Source: Aquilaria yunnanensis
Lineage: Eukaryota; Streptophyta; Magnoliopsida; Malvales; Thymelaeaceae
Direction of reading: 5' to 3'
Length of the DNA: 64,000 nucleotides
Assembly: GCA_039654915.1 (NCBI GenBank)
Contig: CM077594.1
Coordinates: forward strand, 90,224,893 to 90,288,892
How positions within the stretch are numbered: the first letter of the stretch is position 1; the number at the start of each line of letters is the position of its first letter. Positions 20,930 through 29,734 of this stretch are shown piece after piece. The notes beneath the pieces are model-generated. The model saw only the letters and a program-made list of their open reading frames with translations. It did not search any database and was not told the DNA's origin. The position numbers were made by a program, and so were the translations under genes.

Positions 20930-22600
20930 TGAGGCAAAGGTTCCATCATTAAAACCTCGGATTGATTGATTGATTTCGAAGCAAAGGTTCCATCCTTAAA
21001 ACCTCGAATTGATTGATTGATTTCGAGGCAAAGGTTCCATCCTTAAAACCTCAGATTGATTGATTGATTTCGAGGCAAAGGTTTCATCCTTAAAACCTCG
21101 AATTGATTGATTGATGTCGAGGTAAAGGTTCCATCCTTAAAGCCTCGAATTGATTGATTGATGTCGAGACAAAGGTTCCATCCTTAAAACCTCGAATTGA
21201 TTGATTGATGTCGAGGTAAAGGTTCCATCCTTAAAACCTCGAATTGATTGATCTCGAGGCAAAGGTTCCATCCTTAAAACCTCGGATTGATTGATTGATT
21301 TCGAGGCAAAGGTTTCATCCTTAAAACCTCTGATTGATTGATTGATGTCGAGGTAAAGGTTCCATCCTTAAAACCTCGAATTGATTGATTGATCTCGAGG
21401 CAAAGGTTCCATCCTTAAAACCTCGGATTGATGAAAATTGATTATTTTCGAGGCAAAGGTTCCATCCTTAAAACCCCGATGATGAAAATCAATTATTTTC
21501 GAGGCAAAGGTTCCATCCTTAAAACCCCGATGATGAAAATTGATTGTTTTCGAGGCAAAGGTTCCATCCTTAAAACCCCGATGATGAAAATTGATTTTTT
21601 TCGAGGCAAAAGGTTCCATCCTTAAAACCCCGATGAAAATTGATTGTTTTCGAGGCAAAGGTTCCATCCTTACAACCCCGATGAAAATTGATTGCTTTCG
21701 AGGCAAAGGTTCCATCCTTAAAACCCCGATGATGAAAATTGATTTTTTTCGAGGCAAAAGGTTCCATCCTTAAAACCCCGATGAAAATTGATTGTTTTCG
21801 AGGCAAAGGTTCCATCCTTAAAACCCCGATGAAAATTAATTGTTTTCGAGGCAAAGGTTCCATCCTTAAAACCCCGATGATGAAAATTGATTTTTTTCGA
21901 GGCAAAGGTTCCATCCTTAAAACCTCGATGATGAAAATTGATTATTTTCGAGGCAAAGGTTCCATCCTTAAAACCCCGATGGTGAAAATTAATTATTTTT
22001 GAGGCAAAGGTTCCATCCTTAAAACCCCGATGGTGAAAATTGATTATTTTCGAGGCAAAGGTTCCATCCTTAAAACCCCGATGATGAAAATTGATTTTTT
22101 TCGAGGTAAAAGGTTCCATCCTTAAAACCCCGATGAAAATTGATTGTTTTCGAGGCAAAAGGTTCCATCCTTAAAACCCCGATGAAAATTGATTGTTTTC
22201 GAGGCAAAGGTTCCATCCTTACAACCCCGATGAAAATTGATTGCTTTCGAGGCAAAGGTTCCATCCTTAAAACCCCGATGATGAAAATTGATTTTTTTCG
22301 AGGCAAAAGGTTCCATCCTTAAAACCCCGATGAAAATTGATTGTTTTCGAGGCAAAGGTTCCATCCTTACAACCCCGATGAAAATTGATTGTTTTCGAGG
22401 CAAAGGTTCCATCCTTAAAACCCCGATGATGAAAATTGATTTTTTTCGAGGCAAAGGTTCCATCCTTAAAACCCCGATGATGAAAATTGATTATTTTCGA
22501 GGCAAAGGTTCCATCCTTAAAACCCCGATGATGAAAATTGATTATTTTTTAGGCAAAGGTTCCATCCTTAAAACCCCGATGATGAAAATTGATTTTGAGA
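20930..22600. repeat. minisatellite array of about 33 units
   Basis: Unit of about 48-54 bp built on 'gaggcaaaggttccatcctt' followed by 'aaaacc'. A first block (20930-21440) has 'tgattgattgatt' spacers, and a second (21440-22600) has 'ccgatgatgaaaattgatt' spacers. Within the second block a segment of about 500 bp appears twice (about 21590-22085 and 22085-22510), so the array has higher-order structure. Each unit holds a weak AAGG...CCTT inverted repeat. Long open frames on both strands are a consequence of unit lengths divisible by three and are not genes. Confidence 0.9.
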
Positions 22601-22618
22601 CTAAGGAGCTTTCCTTAG

Positions 22619-23172
22619 GACCTCGAGCGAAATTTATATGAAAGCAATTGAAATTGGAATAATTTTCTTCGAAAGTGTGAATTTTCATAATAGGCGAGCG
22701 CAAAGAATTAGGCTTCGATAAAACGAGTGAATCTTGATGATGACAATAACACTGACAAATTATGTAAAGGGAACGGATGTTTGGAATCAATATTCAAGGT
22801 TCATCTAATATTTTCTTCAGTAAATATAGATTCCCTTGTGAGATATGTCATCCGAATAAAGTTAAAGCTTAACTACCCCAAAATGTTATGCCTAGTAGAC
22901 CTAATAGGATGCGTCTCAAGAGTAACAAAAATTACTCTTTACTCAGCCATTCCAACCTAAAGGCATTGTCCTATGGTTTTAATATCAGCATGGACGAAAC
23001 TATATTATAAAAAAAAAGAAAATCCCTGAAAGGAAAAACTGAAACGCGAAAGAAAATGCTGATAATAAAACTAAAGGACAAGAAAAACGGATCAGATCGC
23101 TTCTTTCTTCCACAATACTTCAACAGGGTGAGTAGAGGACCATTATGGGAGTGAACTGGTCGGGAAAGACTG
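22619..23172. other. non-coding spacer in element C
   Basis: Between the minisatellite and the LOG-like gene. I see no coding region, and nothing repeated apart from A-rich runs near 23010. Confidence 0.5.
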
Positions 23173-23772
23173 TCATGTCCAGTCTATCTGAATCATTGCT
23201 GGATCTGGTTCAGGAACAAAAGCTTGTATTTTATCTAGCAATTCTTCAGCAGTTGTTGCGGATATTATGATTCGCCGTGCCACTCTTGATATGAAATTCT
23301 TCTGCATAGCATAATCCATAAAAGCTATCAGACCTGTAAAGAAATTGTTAACATTTAAAAACCCAATGGGTTTCTTATGCAAATTAAGTTGGGCCATGGA
23401 AGCAATTTGAAAGACTTCTCCCAATGTGCCAAAACCACCTGGTAGAGCGATAAAAGCATCAGCATTTAAAAGCATTTGTAACACACACTCTTGCAAATTT
23501 TTAACCACTAATTCTTCTCCAATCGTGCCCCCAGAAATAAATTTCAGAGGTCCAGGGATAATGCCCAGAACTTGACTTCCTCCTAGAGATGCTGCTGATG
23601 CTACACCTCCCATTAATCCGACACTACCTCCTCCATAAACTAAATGTATTTTTCGCTCAGCTAATACTCTACCCAAATGGTTGGCTGCTTTTAAATACTC
23701 TTCATCTTTTCCAGGAAAAGCCCCAGAAAATACACAAATACTTCGGGATTTACGAGTTGGGGTTTTCTCCAT
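23173..23772 (-). CDS. LOG: LOG-like protein (cytokinin riboside 5'-monophosphate phosphoribohydrolase family), retrotransposon-borne
   Basis: 199 aa from the ATG at 23772. An upstream in-frame ATG at 23859 is rejected because a TATA box (23806-23812) lies between them. LOG enzymes release free cytokinin bases from their nucleoside monophosphates in the cytosol. Family features seen: 'SICVFSGAFPGKDEEYLKAA' (about residues 9-28), 'LVYGGGSVGLMG' (about 45-56), 'VLGIIP', 'DAFIALPGGFGTLGEVFQ' (PGGxGTxxE box, about 104-121), 'KPIGFLNV' and 'FISRVARRIIISA'. Length is normal. Unusually, the usual Arg-Lys pair about 15 residues before the PGG box, considered catalytic, reads 'LQECVLQM' here, so activity is doubtful. 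There is no intron, whereas plant LOG genes have several, which suggests capture through RNA. It lies in the sense of element C downstream of three NABP-like genes. Confidence 0.88.
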   Translation of the reverse strand: MEKTPTRKSRSICVFSGAFPGKDEEYLKAANHLGRVLAERKIHLVYGGGSVGLMGGVASAASLGGSQVLGIIPGPLKFISGGTIGEELVVKNLQECVLQMLLNADAFIALPGGFGTLGEVFQIASMAQLNLHKKPIGFLNVNNFFTGLIAFMDYAMQKNFISRVARRIIISATTAEELLDKIQAFVPEPDPAMIQIDWT

Positions 23773-23805
23773 TCCTATCCTTACCCTTGTGAGAAAAGAG
23801 GATAT

Positions 23806-23812
23806 ATTTATA
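23806..23812 (-). promoter_or_regulatory. TATA box upstream of the LOG-like gene
   Basis: TATAAAT on the - strand, 34 bp before the ATG. The surrounding TTATC-CTT-CATC-CTATAAAT block is shared with the NABP-like copies at 24972-24978 and 25797-25803. Confidence 0.65.
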
Positions 23813-23869
23813 GAGATGAAGAGATAAGGCAATAATTTTATTTTCAAGAATGGATACATTATTGCCAGC

Positions 23870-24330
23870 TATTCACAGTAGTCACGAGTATGACTTTGGT
23901 CAGGTATGGGTACATTATCGTTAAAAGAGGAGGAAAATTTTTAAAATTGCTGCTAGCATGTACAGTAGTCACTACTGTAGCTTACGTCAGGAGTAGGTAC
24001 GTGATTGTTGGAAGAGAAGGAAAATTTTAAAAAGTGGCAGCTATATACAGTAATCATAACTGTATCTCATGTCAGGAGTGGGTATATTATTGGGAGGATA
24101 ATTTCAAAAGCGACAGCTAGCATGTACAGTAATCGTGACTTTGGTTCACGTCAGGAGTGAATACATTATTACCAAAAGGGGAGGAAAATTTCAAAAGCGA
24201 CAGCTAGCATGTACAGTAATCGTGACTTTGGTTCACGTCAGGAGTGGATACATTATTACCAAAAGGGGAGGAAAATTTCAAAAGCGACAGCTAGCATGTA
24301 CAGTAATCGTGACTTTGATCCTCGTCTTCC
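23870..24330. repeat. five tandem repeats with as-1-like motifs upstream of LOG
   Basis: Five units spaced 79-87 bp (equivalent points at 23895, 23982, 24067, 24146 and 24233). Each contains a 'tacagtaatcgtgact' type segment and 'aggaaaatttcaaaagcgac'. On the - strand the unit carries TGACGTAA (23982-23989) or TGACGTGA (24146-24153, 24233-24240), like the as-1 element bound by TGA bZIP factors; the other two units are mutated there. They lie between the third NABP-like gene and LOG. Confidence 0.75.
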
Positions 24331-24365
24331 ACTGGCTTCGCGTCCAGTAATGGCTTTAATGCTTT

Positions 24366-24915
24366 CTATGAATCGGTGATTTGCATCTCATCTAGCTTTC
24401 TCACAAACTGGCAAACAGGGTCGTTTAGGGTCAGATTCCCAAGACTGTAACGATCTCGTTCTTTTTGGAAAATTATCCATAATCCAACAACCTCAAATTG
24501 CACTATTCCGCAAGAATGCGCTTCAAGAACCTCTCGAATATCTTCTAGAGATTCCTTACGCAAGCCATTCTTAATGAATCTTATTCTATCATTATGATTT
24601 CTGGTGATCACTCCTGGAGAACGACATTTATTGCCGTAAATCCACCATCCACAATTATGACAAACGCCTAGCCTCTTTGCTCTTCTTTTTTTTGGCATAA
24701 GCGCTTTTACCAAAGCCGGGCATACGGGGCAAGAACGCTTCGGGAACTTCACCAGCTGGACGAACCTTAGCTTCAATTAGCCACCGCACATTATCAGGAA
24801 TGCCTTTGTGCATAAATACTCTGAATCGTTCACATCTAGCTTGATAAATCTTTTTAAGAACATTTATTGGGAATGAAGGAAAATACTTTCGTAGGGCGGA
24901 AAGAGAAGACTCCAT
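24366..24915 (-). pseudogene. viral NABP-like Cys-rich protein, copy 1, frameshifted
   Basis: Same protein as copies 2 and 3, but a run of eight T (24686-24693 on +) is one base longer than in the others and breaks the frame just before the Cys cluster. The N-terminal part is in one frame (MESSLSALRKYFPSFP from 24915) and the Cys-rich and C-terminal parts in another (to 24366). The break could be real or a homopolymer sequencing error. It has its own TATA box at 24972-24978, 57 bp before the ATG. It is about equally similar to both other copies. Confidence 0.7.
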
Positions 24916-24971
24916 TGAAGGAGGCAAAGAAAGAAATTAGTGATTGTAGGAAACGAAAATAACTAACACAT

Positions 24972-24978
24972 ATTTATA
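24972..24978 (-). promoter_or_regulatory. TATA box of NABP-like copy 1
   Basis: TATAAAT on the - strand within the shared TTATCCCTTTCATCACTATA context. Confidence 0.6.
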
Positions 24979-25128
24979 GTGATGAAAGGGATAATGCGTT
25001 AATTACACTTACAGAAGCAAGTACATTATTGTCAAAAGAAAAGACAAATGACAGCTTATATGTACAGCAATCATGACTGTGGCTCTCATCTTCCACTGAT
25101 TTATATCTAGTAATGGCTTCAATGCATT

Positions 25129-25677
25129 CTATGAGTCGAGGACTTGCTTCCCATCCAGTTTTCTTACAAGCTGGCAGACAGGGTCGTTTACAGTCACATT
25201 CCCAAGACTGTAACGGTCTCGTTCTTTATGGTAAGTCCTCCACAATTTGACAATTTGACCTTGCACTTTTCCACAAGAATGCGTTTCAAGAGTCTCTTGG
25301 ATATCTTCCAGAGATTCCTTACGCAGGCCATTCTTAATGAATTTTCTTTTATCTTCACGATTTGTGGAGATGTATCCTAAAGAGCGACATTTAGTATTAC
25401 AATTCCATCGCCCACATTTATAACACACGCCTAGTCTCTTTGCTCTTCGCCTTTTGGCATAACGGCTTTTACCTAAACCGGGCATGCGGGGCATAAATGC
25501 ATCTGGAACTTCACCCGCCAAACGGACCTTAGCTTCAATTATCCACTGCACATTATCGGGAATGCCTTTGCGTGTAAAAACTCTAATTCTTTCACATCTA
25601 GCAAGGTAGATCTTTTTAAGGACTTTTATTGGAAGGGAAGGAAAGTATTTTCGCAGTGCAGAAAGAGTAGAATCCAT
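25129..25677 (-). CDS. viral NABP-like Cys-rich protein, copy 2
   Basis: Intact, 182 aa. The N-terminal half is helical ('MDSTLSALRKYFPSLPIKVL', 'EAKVRLAGEVP'). The centre has 'GLGKSRYAKRRRAKRLGV' followed by a Cys cluster C-x2-C-G-R-W-x-C-x3-C and then 'NREDKRKFIKNGL'. A G-x-S-x-Y-A-[KR]-R-R-A stretch followed by Cys residues and an F-I-x-x-G block is the pattern of the small nucleic-acid-binding proteins at the 3' end of carlavirus and vitivirus genomes (Pfam Viral_NABP), several of which suppress RNA silencing. The extra C-terminal 60 residues ('DRYSLGNVTVNDPVCQLVRK') do not fit what I recall of those proteins. I infer capture from a virus or a shared ancestor; function in the plant is unknown. 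TATA box at 25797-25803. Confidence 0.72.
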   Translation of the reverse strand: MDSTLSALRKYFPSLPIKVLKKIYLARCERIRVFTRKGIPDNVQWIIEAKVRLAGEVPDAFMPRMPGLGKSRYAKRRRAKRLGVCYKCGRWNCNTKCRSLGYISTNREDKRKFIKNGLRKESLEDIQETLETHSCGKVQGQIVKLWRTYHKERDRYSLGNVTVNDPVCQLVRKLDGKQVLDS

Positions 25678-25796
25678 TGATTAGAGAAGAATTTGAGAGG
25701 AGAGGGAATGAATCAGTTATTGTAGGAGACTGGAATAACCGACTTTAGAAGTCACGGGGTATCTTATCCGCTGCTTAATCAGAAGGAAGAACACGC

Positions 25797-25803
25797 ATTT
25801 ATA
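25797..25803 (-). promoter_or_regulatory. TATA box of NABP-like copy 2
   Basis: TATAAAT on the - strand, 120 bp before the ATG, in the same sequence context as at LOG and copy 1. Confidence 0.6.
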
Positions 25804-25964
25804 GTGATGAAAAGGGATAACGTGTCAATTACACTTAGGGGAGCCTGTACATCTGTCAAAAGAAAATGAAAACTTTTCCAAATATAACAAACTGTATGTA
25901 CAGTAATTGTGACTGTGGCTCACATCTTCCACTGATTTATGTCTAGTAACGGCATTAACGGCTT

Positions 25965-26513
25965 TTATGAGTCGAGGATTTGCTTCCCATCCAGTTTTCT
26001 TACAAGCTGGCAAACAGGGTCATTTACAGTCAGATTCCCGAGACTGTAACGGTTTCGTTCTTCATGAAAAATGCTCCATAAACCAAGAAGTTCACGTTGC
26101 ACGGATCCACAAGAATGCGTCTCAAGAGTCAATTGGATATCATCCAACGAGTCCTTACTCAGGCCATTCTTAATGAATCGTATTTTATCTTCTCGATTAT
26201 CAGAGATCATCCCTAAAGAACGACATTTAGTATTACAAGTCCACCGTCCACATTTATGGCAGACTTGTAACCTTTTCACTCTTCGCTTTTTGGCATAAGA
26301 GCTTTTGCCTATACCAGGCATGTGACACACAAATGCCTCTGGGATTTCACCTGCCAGACGAACCTTGGCTTCGATTAACCACCGCACATCTTCAGGGATT
26401 CCTTTGTGCATCAGAACTCTTAATCGTTCACAGCGAACTTGGTAGATCTTTTTGAGAATGTTCATTGGGAGAGAAGGAAAATATTTTCTTAAGACAGAAA
26501 GAGTAGGATCCAT
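25965..26513 (-). CDS. viral NABP-like Cys-rich protein, copy 3
   Basis: Intact, 182 aa, the first of the three in transcription order. It starts 'MDPTLSVLRKYFPSLP', has the basic stretch 'GKSSYAKKRRVKRLQV', the Cys cluster 'CHKCGRWTCNTKC' and the block 'REDKIRFIKNGL', and ends 'RKLDGKQILDS'. It has the same length as copy 2, with many replacements but all Cys and basic residues kept, which suggests the protein was under selection after duplication. The upstream segment shares 'gtcacgg' and 'tatccgc' sequences (26585-26612) with copy 2, but the TATA module is missing; a repeat zone begins there instead. Confidence 0.72.
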   Translation of the reverse strand: MDPTLSVLRKYFPSLPMNILKKIYQVRCERLRVLMHKGIPEDVRWLIEAKVRLAGEIPEAFVCHMPGIGKSSYAKKRRVKRLQVCHKCGRWTCNTKCRSLGMISDNREDKIRFIKNGLSKDSLDDIQLTLETHSCGSVQRELLGLWSIFHEERNRYSLGNLTVNDPVCQLVRKLDGKQILDS

Positions 26514-26639
26514 TTTCTAGAGGGAAGTAAAAGACAGAAGAGAGGAAAGAATCAGTTATTATGGGCAACTGAGAGAACCGACTTGAGAGTCACGGAATAC
26601 TGTATCCGCCGTTTAACCGGAAAAGTGGATCCTACTTTA

Positions 26640-27040
26640 TTTTGATGTGAATGATATTTCTTATCTTTGATATTCCATCCAGCTGACGTCGATCGAGTCC
26701 TTGATTATTGAATCTTTTGTCCGCTTTTGACAAATTTTCAACGACAATATTTCTTGATATCTGCCTTATCTTTGACCACAGCTATCTATTGTCTTGGATG
26801 CTACTAAGCTGGCATCAATCCTGTCCTTCCAGGTGTAGCCTCGATTATTGAATCAATTGCCAGGCTTTTGACAATATTGTCTACTTTATATTTTTTTTTA
26901 TATCTGCCTTATCCTTGGCTATAGTTATCTCTTATCTTGGATACTACTAACTGGCGTCAATCCTATCCTTCCAGGTGTAGCCTCGATTATTGAATCGGTA
27001 GCCAAGCTTTTGACAATATTGTCAACTTTATCCTTGAATT
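26640..27040. repeat. three-copy tandem repeat, about 125-140-bp unit
   Basis: Units around 'tcgattattgaatc' preceded by 'ctggcatcaatcctgtcctt' recur near 26672, 26797 and 26938, each with 'cttttgacaatattgtc'-like downstream parts. They lie upstream (in - sense) of NABP-like copy 3. No coding meaning seen. Confidence 0.65.
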
Positions 27041-29734
27041 CCTGATGCGGGTTGGTCCCGCATATTAGCTGTGTATCCAGTGATAGATTGGTAAGAGCTG
27101 ATGACATTGAGATCTAAGCTTATACTGCTGTAACTGTGCTGTGAATGTGATTCCCGTTTGGTCCTTGTTATGTAAAGGCTATGTATGCATGATATGAAAT
27201 GCATGAATGCAAAGCATGTGTAATTGATGGTTCTTTTTTATTTTTATTTTTATTTTATTTTTTTATTTTTTATTTTTGGTGAATCTAGTTCTTCATGTCT
27301 TTGCTTTACTGGATCTTCTTTATGATTGCCTTCTTGGACTATCATTGAATCTCTTTATGCTTTCCAGCTTTTGTTCACTGCCTCAAAAGCCCAACTCTTT
27401 TCAAAATCCTCTTTCTTTGACTTGTTCTTGAATTTTGGCCTCAATTTCTTTAAAGTTGGCCCGCCTCATAATTTATATCTATTTCGGGTACTCATCCATT
27501 GTCATGGATTTGATACCATCAAAGGCTTTACTTTCAATGTCTGCTTTGCCCCTTTTCTTGTGGCCGTGTCGACACTTGTTTACCCCCATGTTACAGTCCA
27601 AATGATTGCTCTTCCTTAGACTCAGGTTCTGATCCATAAGACTTGCCCCCTTGTCTATTGAGCTTCTTTCTTGGCAGTACTCTTCTTACGCTTAGTAGAG
27701 ACTACTTTGCCCCCCTGAATATGGTATTTATGTGGATAAAAGGTATCACCTCGCCTTTAACAGAAGGTCGAGCATTTCTAGACCTTTGTGATGGCACTTG
27801 ATCGTAAATTTCTCTTACAAGAACCACATCTTATTAAAGAAGGACTCAAGTTATTTCCTCACTTTTAAGTCTACATACATTAATGAATAATGGTTTGGCC
27901 TTAAAGAAAAACTTTCATCAATTTGCAAAGCTTGACAAAGTAATTTACGGTCTTTGTTTTTAATTAAAATATCCTGCCATTCTTCCCTTTCCAACTCGAA
28001 GACATAAACTGTGCAAGGCAATAAGGTAGAAACATGATTCACAATAATAGCCTTTTAACTGAATGAGGATGATATCGAGAGGTAAATGTTAGGTGTGAGG
28101 AAAGTTAAGTTTGAATGTTTTTTTTTTTTATGGCAGTCTTTTAGCTGAATGAGAATAATATTAAGAGGTAAATATTAGGTCTGAGTAAAGTTAAGTTTAA
28201 GTGGTGTGAAAGAATGGTCTTTTAATACTACTCGTGAGCAGTATTAAATAAGGTAGAAACATGATTCACAATGATAGTCTTTTAGCTGAATGAGGATGAT
28301 AAGTCTGAGGAAAGTTAAGTTTAAGTGGTTTGAAAGAAGGGTCTTTTAATACTACTCGTGAGCAAATTTGATTATGGTGAAAAACTCAATAATGATGACC
28401 TCAAACTTGCCACTCTTTCCAGAAAGTTAAACCTCATCTGTTGCCCCCCAACTATCGTGGTCTTTATGTATGCTTGGCTTGAGGGTTGCTTTTGTGTTCT
28501 AAACCGCCTTTGCAGGTTTTCAGTCTAGAATCCATAGCTCACTTTTTTGTTTTCTTTCTTTTGCTCTAACTTGAGCCCTTTTTTTTTTTTTTTGTTTTGT
28601 TTTGTTTTTTTTTTTTTTTTTTTTGTTTCCCCTTTTTTTTGTGAGCTATGGTGATGACATACTTGATAACTCTCTTGAAGTGAGATGACTCAAGTGGCTT
28701 TGCTTGCTCGTGCTTGTTCTCAGTCTTTTTTGGTTTTGAATTTTCCCTTGTTGTCTTTTGATGGAAGGGATGAATTTCTCTTTTCGGAGTTTGTGTTGCA
28801 AAGAACTGAGATGATAGCCCTCTTGAAGTGAAATGATTCAAGTGGCCTTAGCTGCTTGTGTTTGCTCTCAGTCTCTTTTTTTTGTTTTGGATTTTTCCCT
28901 TTAATGGCTTTTGATGGAAGGGATGAACTTCTTTCCTTTGTTGGAACTTGTGTTGCGGAAAACTGAGAATTTTTTTTTGTATTGAGCATTTGTGAGAATT
29001 GGGAGGCCACTGAAGTCATTTAATATGAGAGCTAACTTTTTTTGGAAGCTAACCCCAAACTTCTTGCAAGGATGTTGATAACCACTGTGAATTCTTTTTT
29101 TTTTAAGAGTTGGGGTGCAACATATGAAATCATTCTTGCTAGATTTAGTAGTACTTTCCGGATCACCACTATCAAATCTCCCTTAACTTTTTATTTTCAC
29201 CCACGAGTAGTATCATTTAGAAAGCAAAGTATGATGGCAATAATAGTTAGTGCAATGGTAAAGATTGAGAGATAGAGGTAAAAATGAAATTTTTGGTAAA
29301 AAGTGGTAGAATGTGTAGGTGTAATAATTGAATTAAAAAGTGGTAGAATGCACACATAACATCTTTTTGTTGGAGAACGAAAAGAATTACCGGTTGTCAA
29401 AAAGTAAAGTGTGATGACAATAATGGATAGTATAATGGCAAAGAGTGTAAAAATGGAAAGTAGTAAAATGCACGCATTACATCTTTTTGTTGTACCAGAA
29501 AGAATACCAGGTGTCCATCTAACAAAGACTACACCCTAGATTCTGGACTAAATCTAGGAGATTTTTACTATTAGATTACTTTTGCAAGCTTTCAAAGATA
29601 CAAGTTTATTCAAAGGATTCCCTGTCATTCGAAAATGTATGCGGACTGTTAGGTCAGATCTGACTTGGAGCCCTTCCAAAATCAATGTAATTCCAGCTCA
29701 AAATCTTCACTTTCAATTACCAATCACATCGGGC
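27041..29734. other. repeat-rich non-coding interior of element C
   Basis: No pol domain is recognisable on either strand in the region where an autonomous element would have it. It holds T-rich runs (27226-27280, 28578-28640) and two tandem repeats: 28090-28370 (unit around 'cttttagctgaatgag' and 'tactactcgtgagca') and 28660-28970 (two copies of about 145 bp around 'tttgatggaagggatgaa'). Short C-rich motifs such as 'ttgcccccc' near 27645, 27708 and 28441 look like extra polypurine tracts on the - strand. Confidence 0.6.

Noticed and set aside
20930..22600. Possible CRISPR-like array
   Set aside because: Spacers are themselves repeated, unit lengths drift, there are no cas genes, and the DNA is plant nuclear.
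21368..22641. Overlapping long open frames on both strands with repeated K-I-N-F-H-R and G-S-I-L-K-T-P peptides
   Set aside because: They are created by the 48-51-bp minisatellite, whose units are multiples of three. They run on both strands over the same bases and shift frame wherever unit length changes.
23773..23859. N-terminal extension of the LOG-like protein starting at 23859, hydrophobic like a signal peptide
   Set aside because: The TATA box lies inside this extension, and LOG proteins are cytosolic and begin close to the second ATG.
28578..28640. Poly-T/poly-A run as the tail of a LINE or processed copy
   Set aside because: No LINE or gene sequence ends there and no flanking target duplication was found. 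It lies among T-rich repeats.
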